Shown in pieces: positions 54,835-64,000 of a DNA stretch of 64,000 nucleotides (the stretch's first letter is position 1; every line of letters begins with the position of its first letter). Source of the stretch: Yponomeuta sedellus (lineage: Eukaryota; Arthropoda; Insecta; Lepidoptera; Yponomeutidae); contig OW203721.1 of assembly GCA_934045075.1 (NCBI GenBank), positions 2,838,497 through 2,902,496 on the forward strand, read 5' to 3'. The position numbers and the translations under genes were made by a program. The notes under the pieces are model-generated. The model did not search any database. It was not told the DNA's origin and saw only the letters and a list, made by a program, of their open reading frames with translations.

Positions 54835-55430
54835 TTGCATCTACGTTAGGAGATGATTTATACAGCGTCCAGTGGCATCTTCACTCGCACTAAAGGAAGG
54901 CCAATGAGACGAGATAAAGAATGTAAACAAAGTTTAAGTGGTTCAAAACATTTTTATTTGAATAAATTATAGTTATACAAATTTCGGATTCCCTATCCTA
55001 GTCGCTGTCGTCTGTAATTATCAAATATGATCAAACGGAAGAGTCCGAATCAGCCGTATTTCTGACAAAACTACCCATAGTATTATCAATCATGTTGTCA
55101 ATATGGCTATAAAAATAGTCCTCGGATCACTTCGAACGCAATCTAAACAGGAATGAACTATTATGGTTCACCAAATGTTGACAACTGCCGTCCTGTACCA
55201 CGAAATGCGCAACGACAGCTGTCGTCGATCAAATGACGGCATTACTGCATACGTGTGACAAAGAGAGAGATAATAATCGCTCTATCGATAACTATCGCAA
55301 TGTAACTTAGTAACGGTCCGTTTGTTTACATTCTTTATCTCGTCTCATTGGCCTTCCTTTAGATGGGTGAAGGGACCACGCGGCTGCTGTAGTGCCTGGG
55401 ACACGATTTTTTTAGATGATGTAGGCTTGG
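54835..55430 (-). repeat. Dispersed repeat split by a MITE
   Basis: The reverse of the repeat at 1938-2160: ATTGGCCTTTTGCATCTACG to TCACTCGCACTA (left), and AGATGGGTGAAGGGACCACG to GATGATGTAGGCTTGG (right). The break coincides with the TIR element 54893-55359. Confidence 0.75.
54893..55359. mobile_element. 467-bp mariner-like MITE, TA target duplication
   Basis: Perfect inverted repeats of about 39 bp begin AAGGAAGGCCAATGAGACGA. TA stands at 54891-54892 and 55360-55361, and the host repeat is continuous if the element and one TA are removed. The interior is AT-rich without a transposase. Confidence 0.85.
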
Positions 55431-55694
55431 TAAGACATGGGTTTATACTAAGAAATAAACAAATCTCACAGCCGTGGCCAAGTGACCTGAGATGGTGGAG
55501 GCGCTGAATGTCATCTTGCTGCATTCGTCTCGTCGCGAATAGCAGAATATCTTTTAAGCAGATTTTGAACGGGTTAACATGGGTCGGAAGAGTCCGACCA
55601 GGTTTCGATCTGATTCGCAGACATTAATCACGTTGAGTAGAGACGGAGTCGGTAGCGACTCCGACTATTACGCGATTAGATCCGTTGAATATTT

Positions 55695-55952
55695 CGTCGT
55701 CGTCGTCAGGCTATACTAGTCCACTGCTTGACATAGCCCTCCCCTAAAGAGCGCCACATTGTGCTATTATAGGGGATAATGCTCATAATCCTCACGCTGG
55801 GTATGGGGGTTGGGGATTGCAGTTCGGTGGAATTGTACTGCAGGGGGCGCTGCTACCCACCCCCCGGTTTGTGTCCCTTAATCGCCTTTTACGACACCCG
55901 CGGGAAGAATTGGGTTGGCGCTATTCTCCAGGCCGACACCACACAGTAGTTT
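55695..55952 (-). mobile_element. SINE with LINE-shared tail, SCAI intron
   Basis: It is the reverse of the family at 12175-12446, with a CGTCGTCGTC tail at the left and GCCGACACCACACAGTAGT at the right. The probable duplication is AATATTT (55688-55694 and 55953-55959). Confidence 0.75.
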
Positions 55953-56016
55953 AATATTTAAGTCGAGAATAATTAAGAAATACTATGCTAGAAAGAGGAT
56001 AATGAATTCGACTTGC

Positions 56017-56190
56017 CGGTAGCGCGGCTCCGGGTGAGCAAGCGGGAGGCGTCAGCAAGGAAGCGGTCAACGCAGGCCTGCCCGCGGTCCCATTCCCCGA
56101 CGCTCAGGTTGACGATGTCACAGCAGAGGCAGAAGGCCGACAGCGGCGAGTGCAGGAAAAGAGTGAAAAGCGACCCTTGGCGTTGCAGCT
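56017..56190 (-). CDS. SCAI: SCAI exon, GC donor
   Basis: The acceptor AATTCTTCCAG lies before AGCTGCAACGCC. The frame is ELQRQGSLFTLFLHSPLSAF, GEWDRGQACVDRFL and RLLTRSRAT. The match to SCAI (QRGSLFTLFLNNPLMAFLF, LLTHSRSIDQAFLQFFGDEF) continues without a gap only if the exon ends ACCG before GCAAGT. This gives RAT-D-PAYLSF across the junction in the right phase (1). The nearest GT (GTCGAA) would shift the frame. A GC-AG intron is therefore the best reading. Confidence 0.85.
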
Positions 56191-56225
56191 CTGGAAGAAT
56201 TTGCGGCGTTTCAGTAAAGATGGAA

Positions 56226-56565
56226 AGAGATGCACTCGTGGCCTCGTGGAACCGAGTGATTGGTTTCAATCACTTGGGTTAAGCAACAGGAGGAGCGGTC
56301 AGGTGCTGGATGCAACCACGACATGACAACCGCTCTAGTGGCATTTTTCCGGGCGCTTCTGTGCTTCGCAAGCAAGGCACGGCCGTTGGTGCCAGCTGTC
56401 CTGTAGCGGCAGTCGTTAATCTTATGGGCGGCTTGATAACTTCTGTAAGCCCCGCCACTGTCTTACAATCTACACCAACCCGGACTTCGCCCAGGTGGTG
56501 GAGTATGGCCTAACCTTCCTACGAGACATGTGCCTCAGCAGTGGGGACATACAAGGGTTGATATC
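56226..56565 (+). mobile_element. 5S rRNA-like SINE next to an SCAI acceptor
   Basis: Head: CCGAGTGATTGGTTTCAATC, ACTTGGGTTAAGCAACAGGA and GGAGCGGTCAGGTGCTGGAT. The body carries several small deletions, and the end is ACAAGGGTTGATATCG. It starts about 35 bp from the acceptor of the exon 56017-56190. No clear target duplication is visible. Confidence 0.7.
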
Positions 56566-56579
56566 GAAACATAACCAAC

Positions 56580-57112
56580 ATAGTAAGATATTGATTTATG
56601 AGACTTATTAATGCATTTATCAAGACTTATTAATGCATTTATCAAGATTAATTAATGCATTGGGGTGCATTGATTTGAGTTTCGCGGCAAAACGGCGGAA
56701 CCAATCGACGTAATAAGTGTCGTATAGTATTATTTTCATTTTACTAGTTAGTCAACATCATGAGTCAGATTTTGTTTTTGATTTGGTGTTTTCCTGCCCT
56801 CAATAATATAATTAGTAGTAAGTAGGAAGGTACAGAATCCGCTACAGATTTTTTTAATTTTACATCGCCGGTGATATTGTAAGTTACACTGTATATTATT
56901 AAAGATCATTCAACTGCAGATAGTCGGTATCAAGTACGAATTTTATTAAAACGTCCTTTTCCTTTGAACAAACTAATATCGACCGGACCAAAAGTAGTTC
57001 TAACAAAAAGTGAACTCCGAATGGTGGGCAACCTTGTTCAACGCAAAACCCTTTTTCCGTTGCAACTGAATAGAGTGCGTCTGTGTAAAAGTCTTCTGCC
57101 CTCTCCACTCAC
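56580..57112. other. SCAI intron, nothing recognised
   Basis: AT-rich intron. A short tandem repeat (ACTTATTAATGCATTTATCA with variants) lies at about 56600-56660. Confidence 0.5.
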
Positions 57113-57373
57113 CTTGGAAGGGCGACGGCAACTCGACGGGCGACATCAGAACGACGGGCGGCTGCCCAAAGTGGTTCGGCATGTTCTGGAAAGCGAACGA
57201 GTTCTCCGAATCGATCACGAGGAATATGGGGCGGCGGATGAACGGGTACAGGTCGCCGGGGTGGAAGCAGTGCTCCTCCTTGAACCTTGGGGCAGCTCTG
57301 GCTTCTTTCGGGTCGCGGTAGGCTGACTCGTCGCGCTTGGAGCTGGTGAAGACGCCGCCACGCTCGTAGCCAT
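57113..57373 (-). CDS. SCAI: SCAI exon
   Basis: The acceptor CCTGTTTCCCAG lies before ATGGCTACGAG, and the donor is CCAAG then GTGAGTGG, phase 1 at both ends (87 codons). The joined frame reads YGYERGGVFTSSKRD, EEHCFHPGDLYPFIRRPIFL and NHFGQPPVVLMSPVELPS. The block HC-x-HPGDLYPF-x-R-P-x-F and FGQP is the best conserved part of SCAI proteins. No frameshift is seen. Confidence 0.9.
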
Positions 57374-57395
57374 CTGGGAAACAGGGGAACAAGGG

Positions 57396-57490
57396 TCATC
57401 ACCATCAACCCATTATGTCCCCACCGAGGGGCTCAGGGAAGAGACCCCTGAGCCTAGGCCCACCACGGGGCCAAGTCCGGATTGGTGTTA
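57396..57490 (-). mobile_element. 5S-like SINE family, 3' fragment
   Basis: CATCAACCCATTATGTCCCC, CAGGGAAGAGACCCCTGAGC and GGCCAAGTCCGGATTGGTG are the diverged 3' end, reverse. It lies 22 bp from the acceptor of the exon 57113-57373. Confidence 0.65.
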
Positions 57491-57627
57491 TCAGGGGTCG
57501 TTTATAAATAATGTCACAAGTTACAGTGGCGATCGAAGTACAGCAACAACGGGGGCACATGTGTAACTCCACTACAATACGGCATTGAATGTAAAGTATT
57601 AAAACGCTATACTTAAACTCTAACATC

Positions 57628-57970
57628 TTCTTCTTTTTCAGGCTATATTAGTCCACTGCTGGACATAGCCCTCCCCGAATGAGCACCATAGCGCCACTCT
57701 AACATCACGCCTTTTAATTTATTTTGTTTTCTGGTGTTCTTATCTGATCTAACTTCTTTTTCTTCGTGTGCTGTCACCTGTCGGAGGTTGGCAACCAATT
57801 CGGCTATTTTGCTTTTCGAAGTTGCCAATACAAACAAGGATTGTCGCAGGTGGTGCAGCCATGTTATTTTTGGTCTCCCAGAACTCCTTCTTCCTGGAAT
57901 CTTGCCTTGTAAGATCAACTAGCCAAAAGTTTAAAATGTTACCAAGTCCATCGATACTCGTATTCATTTT
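57628..57970 (-). pseudogene. LINE ORF2 C-terminal remnant in SCAI intron
   Basis: On the minus strand the frame gives ILQGKIPGRRSSGRPKITWL, HHLRQSLFVLATSK and IAELVANLRQ. The pattern G-K-x-x-GRR-x-x-GRP with W-L-x-x-LR is known from non-LTR ORF2 ends. The 3' end, GGGGAGGGCTATGTCCAGCA, AATATAGCCTGAAAAAGAAG, is the tail shared with the SINEs here. Confidence 0.7.
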
Positions 57971-58129
57971 ATGTAGTCTCTCTCTCTCTCGGCCTAATGC
58001 TGGGCAAAGGCTTCCCCTTTAGGTCTTCAATACCCTCAATAAATCAATTAAATCAATATTAACATCTATGTATGAACAGCATGAGTTTCTAAGTTAGCGT
58101 TACTTTGAATAAACAATTGTTATTATTAT

Positions 58130-58280
58130 TACTAGCTACTAGCTGACGCAGCGAACTTCGTACCGCCTAACAGCCGATTTATAAAAATTTTCTCTCCGTA
58201 AGAACCATCCTCGTACTTCAAGGAATATTCTAAAAAAAGAATTAGCGAAATCGGTTCAGCTGCTCGCGATTCATTTTTTT
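58130..58280 (+). repeat. Interspersed repeat fragment
   Basis: AGCTGACGCAGCGAACTTCG, CTCTCCGTAAGAACCATCCT, GTACTTCAAGGAATATTCTA and AAGAATTAGCGAAATCGGTT are a word order I know as very common in Lepidoptera. The class is not decided. Confidence 0.6.
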
Positions 58281-58359
58281 ATTATTGATTAAATGTGTAT
58301 CTTTTGATTGTAATTTTCTGTAAATTTTTCAATGTTTGATTTATTGATGATTTTATTCA

Positions 58360-58600
58360 TACATACATACATAACCTCACGCCTGTATCCCTGAGGAGTA
58401 GGCAGAGGCCAGAGGCTGCCACTTGCCACGATCCTGACAGATCACCTTCGCTTTATCAACGTTCATAAGTCGTTGCATGCACGCATGCCGGTTCCGGGTA
58501 CTTGTATCTTCCCCTTTGCTAATACATCCCCTATTTGGTCGATGTATGTCCACCTGGGACGTCCCTTACCGGCCCTTCAACTCATATTCGCAATATATAT
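58360..58600. repeat. Dispersed repeat (CAGGCGTGAGGTTATG family), reverse, complete-looking
   Basis: Runs from AACCTCACGCCTGTATCCCT through GTTGCATGCACGCATGCCGG to CCACCTGGGACGTCCCTTAC and CATATTCGCAATATATAT. It is the fullest copy together with 26758-27018. Confidence 0.7.
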
Positions 58601-58692
58601 TTGTTTCGTCAATCTTTCAATCTAAAAAATATAATCTTTAATAAAAAAAATCTCTCAAAAATCTACCGTCACGCCACCGAAGTCGTCAATAA

Positions 58693-59190
58693 AGTCACGA
58701 AGTCTACCTTACATTACCTACTATTAAAGGTAACTTAAATTGTCTCTATTAGTGTGTGGGTGTGTGCACGTGAACGTGTATGTGAATGTGTACGTGTATG
58801 TGTAAGGGTGTATGTGTGTCTTGCTCGCGCAATGAGATACTCACGGTTATCGTCCTGATTGAGCCTCTTTTCGCAACGCATGTTTTCAGTCAAAAGTTTA
58901 AGAATTATCTGAAGTCTAAGTTACAATACCAATTATTAAACGTAACTGAAAGGTACTGAAATTTATAATTTTGTGTAGGTACAATCAAGTTACAGTAAGT
59001 GTACGTGTATGTATATGTGTATTTGTGTATTTGTGTATTTGTATGTTTATTTTGTGTATGTGTATATGTGTATGTGAATTTGTGTATGTGTATTTGTGTA
59101 TGTGTATTCGTGTATGTGTATTTGTGTATGTGTAGCTCTTGCTTGCGCAATGAGATACTCACAGTGCTCGGTCTGGTTGTTGGACAACGG
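58693..59190. repeat. Tandem segmental duplication of an SCAI exon end with TG microsatellite
   Basis: Segment A (58693-58870) and segment B (58908-59190) share GAAGTCTA, TTACATTACCTACTATTAAA (A) / TTACAATACCAATTATTAAA (B), a (TGTGTA)n run, CTTGCTCGCGCAATGAGATA (A) / CTTGCTTGCGCAATGAGATA (B), and CTCAC followed by exon-like sequence. Segment B contains the real donor of the SCAI exon 59163-59345. Segment A has a matching but non-usable donor. Confidence 0.65.
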
Positions 59191-59345
59191 AAAGTGTCCG
59201 TCCCCTGAAATGTAGAGCAGCAGAGCGCCGTTGGGAGGCAGCTCCTTGCAGCCGCTGGCCAGGTACACCAGCAGCTGACTCAGCGAAGGCTTGTACAGCA
59301 AGAACTTGTGCGGGTTTTCACGACGCAGCCCGCTATCCATGTAGC
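59163..59345 (-). CDS. SCAI: SCAI exon, most upstream in the window
   Basis: The acceptor CCCCTTGTCGCAG lies before GCTACATGGATAGC, and the donor is GAGCACT then GTGAGTATC. There are two leading bases, 60 codons and one trailing base. The frame YMDSGLRRENPHKFLLYKPS, LSQLLVYLASGCKELPPNGA and LLLYISGDGHFPLSNNQTEH is collinear with SCAI (RRENPHKYLLYKP, SQL, KELP, LL-x-YLS-x-x-G-x-FP). The preceding exons, about 330 residues in known SCAI proteins, are not found up to position 64000. Confidence 0.9.
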
Positions 59346-59712
59346 CTGCGACAAGGGGGCAAGGCGCTCTATGTTATAAACATATGCGCAGTCTATGTAG
59401 TTTATTTGGACACGTATATAGACCCGTTTTTTACTGATACTCTAGAAGGTTTGCTGGAAGAAATCTCTTACAGAGATAAGCTCGCCTTTGTACATGTTAT
59501 TTCTTATGTGATGTCCTATTTAATGTTTCGTGTGCAAGAAAAGTATAATATATGGCGATCGCCCACGACACAGACTTTGGGCCAGTTTTTCCATTGAGAA
59601 TGTCGTTAAGTAAATAGTTAACCGTAGTGCTGTCTCTTCGAATTTCTCCGAAAAGAGCGTGACATATCGCTACTTAAGGAGATAAAGATAAGTAAAGATA
59701 ATATAAATGTTT
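59346..59712. other. SCAI intron, repeat fragment
   Basis: 59590-59670 (AATTTCTCCGAAAAGAGCGT, GACATATCGC) is related to 36180-36245. Otherwise unremarkable. Confidence 0.4.
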
Positions 59713-59959
59713 CGTCGTCAGGCTATACTACTTCACTGCTGGACATAGCACTCCCCTAAAGAGCGCCACGTTGTGCTATCATAGGGGGTAATGATCATAA
59801 TCCCCACGCTGTTGGGCATGCGGGTTGGCGATCACAGTTCAGTGGAATTGTACTGCAGGGGGCGCTGCTGCCCACCCCCCGGTTTGTGTCCCTTAGTTGC
59901 CTTTTACGACAACCGCGGGAAGAATTGGGTTGGTGTTATTCTCTAGGCCGACACCACAA
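59713..59959 (-). mobile_element. SINE with LINE-shared tail, intact ends
   Basis: It has CGTCGTCAGGCTATACTACT at the left, GGGGGCGCTGCTGCCCACCC in the middle and TTCTCTAGGCCGACACCACA at the right. The target duplication is ATAAATGTTT (59703-59712 and 59960-59969). Confidence 0.8.
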
Positions 59960-60059
59960 ATAAATGTTTATTGCACACAAAAACAAGAATATAAAATGCA
60001 GAGAGAATTTTTTCTACGTGTACATACAATATAAATAACAGAATGAAGGTGCATGATTA

Positions 60060-60865
60060 AGAGAAATTCCAGTGGTCCCCACACTAGGCTAGACATGTGA
60101 CGGGGTGATAGATATTTCTTAACCTAAGAGGACAGACCGCGGTCTAAAGTGATTTTCTACCAGACACGTTTTGGATGGACTGGACTAGAACATTAGATAA
60201 GGACGTTAGGCGTGATCGTTGCAAAGACGAACCGTTTTATAAGACCGTTGTGTGTTCCGCGACGATAGGACCGTTTTACGTTTCATTCTAAAGCAGTGCC
60301 AGCGACTCTAAAGCAGTGCCAGCGTTTGTTCGTCGCGAGACCAGTCCTTAGATTGTTTGACGCGGATATGTCCTTTAGTGCTATATTAATAGAGCCTAGA
60401 ACGTAATGAGATCATTGCGACGTCGTCGTCGGCTCCTTGCTCGTTCCGTTCGTTTTGGTATGTGATACAATAAAGTAATCTTTATGTCTATGAGTATACA
60501 GTCGAATATCGTGTTTTTACACGAAAAATAAGTTGTTTTCAACTTATTTTTTCCGATGTTTCGTGATTTCGTCTCGTTCGCACTCGTTTGACCGTCCTCT
60601 GCGCCTTGCTCGTTCGCATACAATGAAACCAGTTGCGAACGAGGACCGTTTCGAGGACCTGTTTTCGTTCCAGAAAAAACGGTTGCGTTTCGTCGTCGAA
60701 AAATCGGACAACGACCCACTCCTAAAAGACGTAGATGAACAAACAAAACATACAAAATGATTATTTCAGAGGTATATGGATACATGCACTGCAAAACTAT
60801 TATGGTCCGTTTATTAAGGGGATTTAATAAATGTAAATAGTACCTACTTTTCTATTTAAGAATAA
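60060..60865. other. No recognised gene; small repeats
   Basis: 60090-60190 is a reversed LINE 3' fragment (AGATATTTCTTAACCTAAGA). ACTCTAAAGCAGTGCCAGCG is doubled at 60285-60325. A hairpin (AAATAAGTTG, TTTT, CAACTTATTT) lies at about 60524-60551. The open frames at 60396-60794 show no known motif. Confidence 0.4.
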
Positions 60866-61043
60866 GGCCCTGTTTCACAATGTTCAAATAAAGTTCTAGA
60901 TAAGCTATCCGCAACCAGCCGTTTGTTCTAAATTTTCATATATTGCCTGTGTTCGTTTATTTAGAATTCAAATGTAGAACAAACGGCACCCTGGTTGCGA
61001 ATAGCATATCCGGAACTTTATCTGCAGATTGTGAAACAGACCC
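60866..61043. mobile_element. 178-bp MITE
   Basis: The inverted ends start GGCCCTGTTTCACAATGTTC and GGGTCTGTTTCACAATCTGC. The match extends some 65 bp with differences (GCAACCAG, GCCGTTTGTTCT). The duplication TAAGAATAA (60857-60865 and 61044-61052) is 8-9 bp, hAT-like. Confidence 0.75.
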
Positions 61044-61344
61044 TAAGAATAAAAAGATTTTTATTGCCTTATACAATTTTATTTCTGTAACATTCGAGAG
61101 AAAGTCGCCTGGAAGCTAATATCAACGTCTATTTAACATCTGAAGGGCCTTGTGAAATATCGTGCCGTATCGAGAGAACGAATTGAACTGAATTTAATCC
61201 GTTCAATTCCTTCCAATGCACTTCCAATCTTACGGTGATTTTTGCCAAGTCACTGTATATACACATTCAGTTGATAGTTTTATTTTCTTTATTAGGGACA
61301 CCAAACAGAAGCACAATGTGTAATAAACAGATAAACGATTCGAA

Positions 61345-61445
61345 ATCAACCCTTTTATGCCCCCACTGCTGGGGCACTGGTCACTTCCTGCATCGCAGGA
61401 AGGTTAGGCCATACTCCACCACGGGGGCAAAGTCCGGGTTGGTTT
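61345..61445 (-). mobile_element. 5S-like SINE family, 3' fragment
   Basis: AATCAACCCTTTTATGCCCC, ACTTCCTGCATCGCAGGAAG and GGGGGCAAAGTCCGGGTTGG mark the reversed 3' end. Confidence 0.7.
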
Positions 61446-61700
61446 ACTAACAACCTTTGGATTGGATTGTGAAGTAATACAATGTAAATTTCGTCAAGAT
61501 CTGTTGACGGTATCCAGGAATCATCAAACACTTCAACGTAAATGTATCTTCATGCCATTACGGACACAACCATAATGAGACAAAGAATACTCTCGGCGTC
61601 AGTGTAAAAACAAACCATCTACACTTTACCATCATTGGTATACTTTACCATTATTACCATCTACGCGGGCGAGCGATCAACCCGCGATTTGTGTATTCTA

Positions 61701-62071
61701 AGGGGCCATCCATAAATTACGTCACACGAATTTCGTGATTTTCTTACCCCTCCCCCGTTCTTGTCACAGCTAGTCACATTTGTGAGCCCCCCCCCCCCCT
61801 AGTGTGACGTTACGTATTTTGCAATTTTATATTGAGAAATTATTCAACTCAAACAGCAGTTCCGAAATTAGTTTTATATCAAGAGCTGCAAATGTTTTAA
61901 GTATTTTGTTAATAGTGGAAAGTTCCTGTTAACATGTAGTTTTGGGCGAGTTTTGGAAATGTGACGTCACGAAACTTAGGCTCCCTTCCACCCCCAGTCA
62001 CAAAACGTCACAATTTGTCGAACCCCCCCCCCCCCCCCCCTTAACGTGTGACGTAATTTATGGATGGTCCT
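61701..62071. mobile_element. 371-bp MITE, TA target duplication
   Basis: Ends AGGGGCCATCCATAAATTAC and the reverse of GTAATTTATGGATGGTCCT are inverted repeats of about 28 bp through GTCACACG. TA flanks both sides (61699-61700 and 62072-62073). Two poly-C runs (about 61785-61799 and 62025-62040) lie inside. The terminal words are widespread in arthropod MITEs, to my knowledge. Confidence 0.8.
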
Positions 62072-62084
62072 TAATGTTTTCTTT

Positions 62085-62670
62085 ACTACAATATGGTCCG
62101 AAGGCAGCGGCTTACATTTTAAATTCAGGAAATAGAATGTAAATGATTTACATTGAAATAAGTTGATTTGATTTGATCTAAACGTATTGGCAAAGTTTCA
62201 TTACGATCCGGGATGTCGTTTGTAAATAAAAACCAAATAACGTTTGTTTAAGAATTGCTCCGTGAGTTGCTGCCTTAAGCCAATTAAAGCATTCAGTGTC
62301 ATGCTAGCCAGAGCTTCTAATGTTCCAAGAATCAGTAACGATTGAAAATACGTCTCTCTAAGGCATTTTATTTCCAGGCTACTATTAATTACAAATACGT
62401 AGAATGGGACTGCAGATAAATATGAAAACGTATGACGGTCTGGTTGTTCTGAGATATGTATAATGGTTTAGTTAACTTTTGAGAATTAAATGGACACTCA
62501 TGAAGTTTCTTATTTATTTGACAGGAAACCGTAGGCGAAAAATTAAACACTTCATGGACACCTTTTTTCACAGCAGTGGTACGAAACTCTTTATAACGAT
62601 TAGTAGCAATGACTATACAAGTTGATTTTCTATAAAAAATAGGAACTTTTCTTATTACAAATTTGGGTGT
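62085..62670. other. No recognised gene
   Basis: 62095-62190 resembles 46660-46770 (GCAGCGGCTTACATTTTAAA) and may be a LINE 3' tail. The rest is AT-rich. Confidence 0.4.
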
Positions 62671-62674
62671 TCGT

Positions 62675-63025
62675 TGGCGGTAGCCCCGCTGGGCTGGGTA
62701 GAGCAATAGAGTCGGAAGCGAGAGAATCAGGTTTGATTCCCAGTGCGTGCAAGTACCACTTGGTTTTCTTAGTTACATATATTTCTGAAGTTGTTATTAC
62801 CACTACCACTCATGACCGCATTAGGTCACTAACGGCGAAGGAAAACAACATGAGTGTCTGTCATAAGTGTATGAGATGTTTAAATACCTCAGCGCTTGGG
62901 GGTAAATAATATTTTTTAGTAAATAATAATACCCCAATCCGCGGTGGGCACGCGTGGTAATTAAGCCCATACTCTCTTTCTGAGAGAAGACCTTTGCCCT
63001 GCATTGGGATGTTTATAGGTTGCGT
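62675..63025 (+). mobile_element. tRNA-derived SINE with tail
   Basis: Head: GGTAGCCCCGCTGGGCTGGG, AGAGCAATAGAGTC and a box B-like AGGTTTGATTCCC. Body: TAGTTACATATATTTCTGAA, GACCGCATTAGGTCACTAAC and GAAAACAACATGAG. The 3' part GCGGTGGGCACGCGTGGTAA and the TTTCTGAGAGAAGACC tail match 894-1015. Confidence 0.65.
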
Positions 63026-63029
63026 AAAA

Positions 63030-64000
63030 AAATAAAGATCTAACTAACTACAAGAATGTAGGTTTAAACCTTGGTTGAAAAATTTAATTACGTTTAGTCA
63101 ACGTCAGAGTAAAAAAAATGTTCTTCACTATAAAAACAAAATGTTTACTAATGAACGTCAGAGCTGTTAGTTTCACAATTAATAGATTATGTAGAGAAAA
63201 CACTAACAAAGAAACTCCACATTAATTCTTTTAGAATTCGTTAAAAGTTTATTTAATTTTTTTTAAGTTGAACTATTATAAAAACTAGTTCGGTAGTTTT
63301 CAGTCTGTCACTGTCGGACAGACAGACTATAAACTATATCAAAATAAAAGAGCAATGCGATTACTCGATTAGAACTGCGACATAACAAAGGTACCATAAA
63401 CAATTGTATCGGTAACATGATAGAATGACACTGAAGCGCCTGGCAAAAAGTAAATAAACGGCTGCATCGTTTGTATAATTAAACGCACACAGGACACTTG
63501 TTTACACTTTAAACGCTAGAGCATTTTAGCTACAGAGCTAGTCACTCGATATTATTAATTGCTTTTCTTCGCGGAATTGAAAAGCTCTCGTTTCCGAGAA
63601 TTCCCTGTTGTTGTCTACTTAGTTGAAGCCTCTTAGCTTAGCCTTCTTAGTAACCTCCCTGACCTTTAAAATAATAATCGAACAACATCCTTTTTTTCAG
63701 GGTCAATAAAGACTAGAGCAGTTTACATATGCTATCAATAAGCATGCTAGTTTTAAGTATGCTCCTGAATAAGCATGCTCAAAGTAAACACTCCAATACA
63801 CCTGCTATTTGATAGCGTGCTCTCAGTCGGTTCAAACGAAGTAATGGAAAATCAAACAGCTTTCCGTATGGAGCTGAAAAAGATCATCTTTTTGCTGGCC
63901 ATGCAATGCAACCAAAAGATTATATAAGCATGGCAAAAAAAGAAAAGAAGAGAAAAATTTGCGTCCATGATTAGATATCACAGTCAACGACAGATTCTCC
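63030..64000. other. No recognised gene
   Basis: AT-rich. AATAAGCATGCT occurs twice, with related words between, at 63735-63782, a small repeat of unknown nature. No upstream SCAI exon is visible. Confidence 0.4.

Noticed and set aside
58850..58912. An additional SCAI exon between 59163 and 57373
   Set aside because: The frame from the possible acceptor has a stop and the length breaks the phase; SCAI aligns without it.
58905..59340. Repetitive Tyr/Thr protein from the TG microsatellite
   Set aside because: It is a translation of simple repeats joined to the real SCAI exon.
60396..60794. 132-codon minus-strand frame as an upstream SCAI exon
   Set aside because: No similarity to SCAI and no suitable splice sites; repeat-like sequence.

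Overview
The window looks like nuclear DNA of an insect, most likely a lepidopteran. It is AT-rich and dense in SINEs, LINE fragments and MITEs of kinds common in moths and butterflies. Its few coding exons are GC-richer and have short-consensus insect splice sites. This assignment rests on pattern recognition; no search was run.

Two genes are supported, both on the minus strand. Gene 1 (41819 to 33111) is a large low-complexity protein gene of three long exons. It carries a block of about ten 8-residue repeats, several proline/basic linear motifs, and one transmembrane helix followed by a 22-residue C-terminal tail. It has a long 5' exon (40516-41819) and at least one alternative first exon (39958-40166) that joins exon 2 in the same phase. 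The predicted proteins are about 1758 and 1393 residues. I do not recognise the gene by name; a tail-anchored, KASH-like role is only a hypothesis. Gene 2 (59345 to about 53879) is the C-terminal part of SCAI, in four exons with consistent phases. One of its introns appears to use a GC donor. The exons are hemmed in by SINEs, and the stop codon of the last exon lies in a SINE. The N-terminal SCAI exons would lie beyond 64000.

Most of the rest is repeats. The region 1-32000 holds tRNA-derived SINEs, a 5S rRNA-like SINE family, LINE C-terminal fragments, many TIR elements (some nested), a decayed THAP-domain fragment and a 20-bp minisatellite. The region 42000-53500 is intergenic, with a recent inverted duplication (45727-46590), hairpins and a long quiet AT-rich stretch (48045-52340). 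The region 59400-64000 holds MITEs and SINE pieces.

The most unusual structure is a family of tRNA-like fold-back elements, with eight insertions in the window. Six are bounded by 10-14 bp target-site duplications although the interiors range from 86 bp to 1.64 kb. The interiors include head-to-head dimers and a near-identical 308-bp tandem array. All six share the same two termini in inverted arrangement. This does not fit a standard SINE or MITE and is the best candidate for an undescribed mobile system here.
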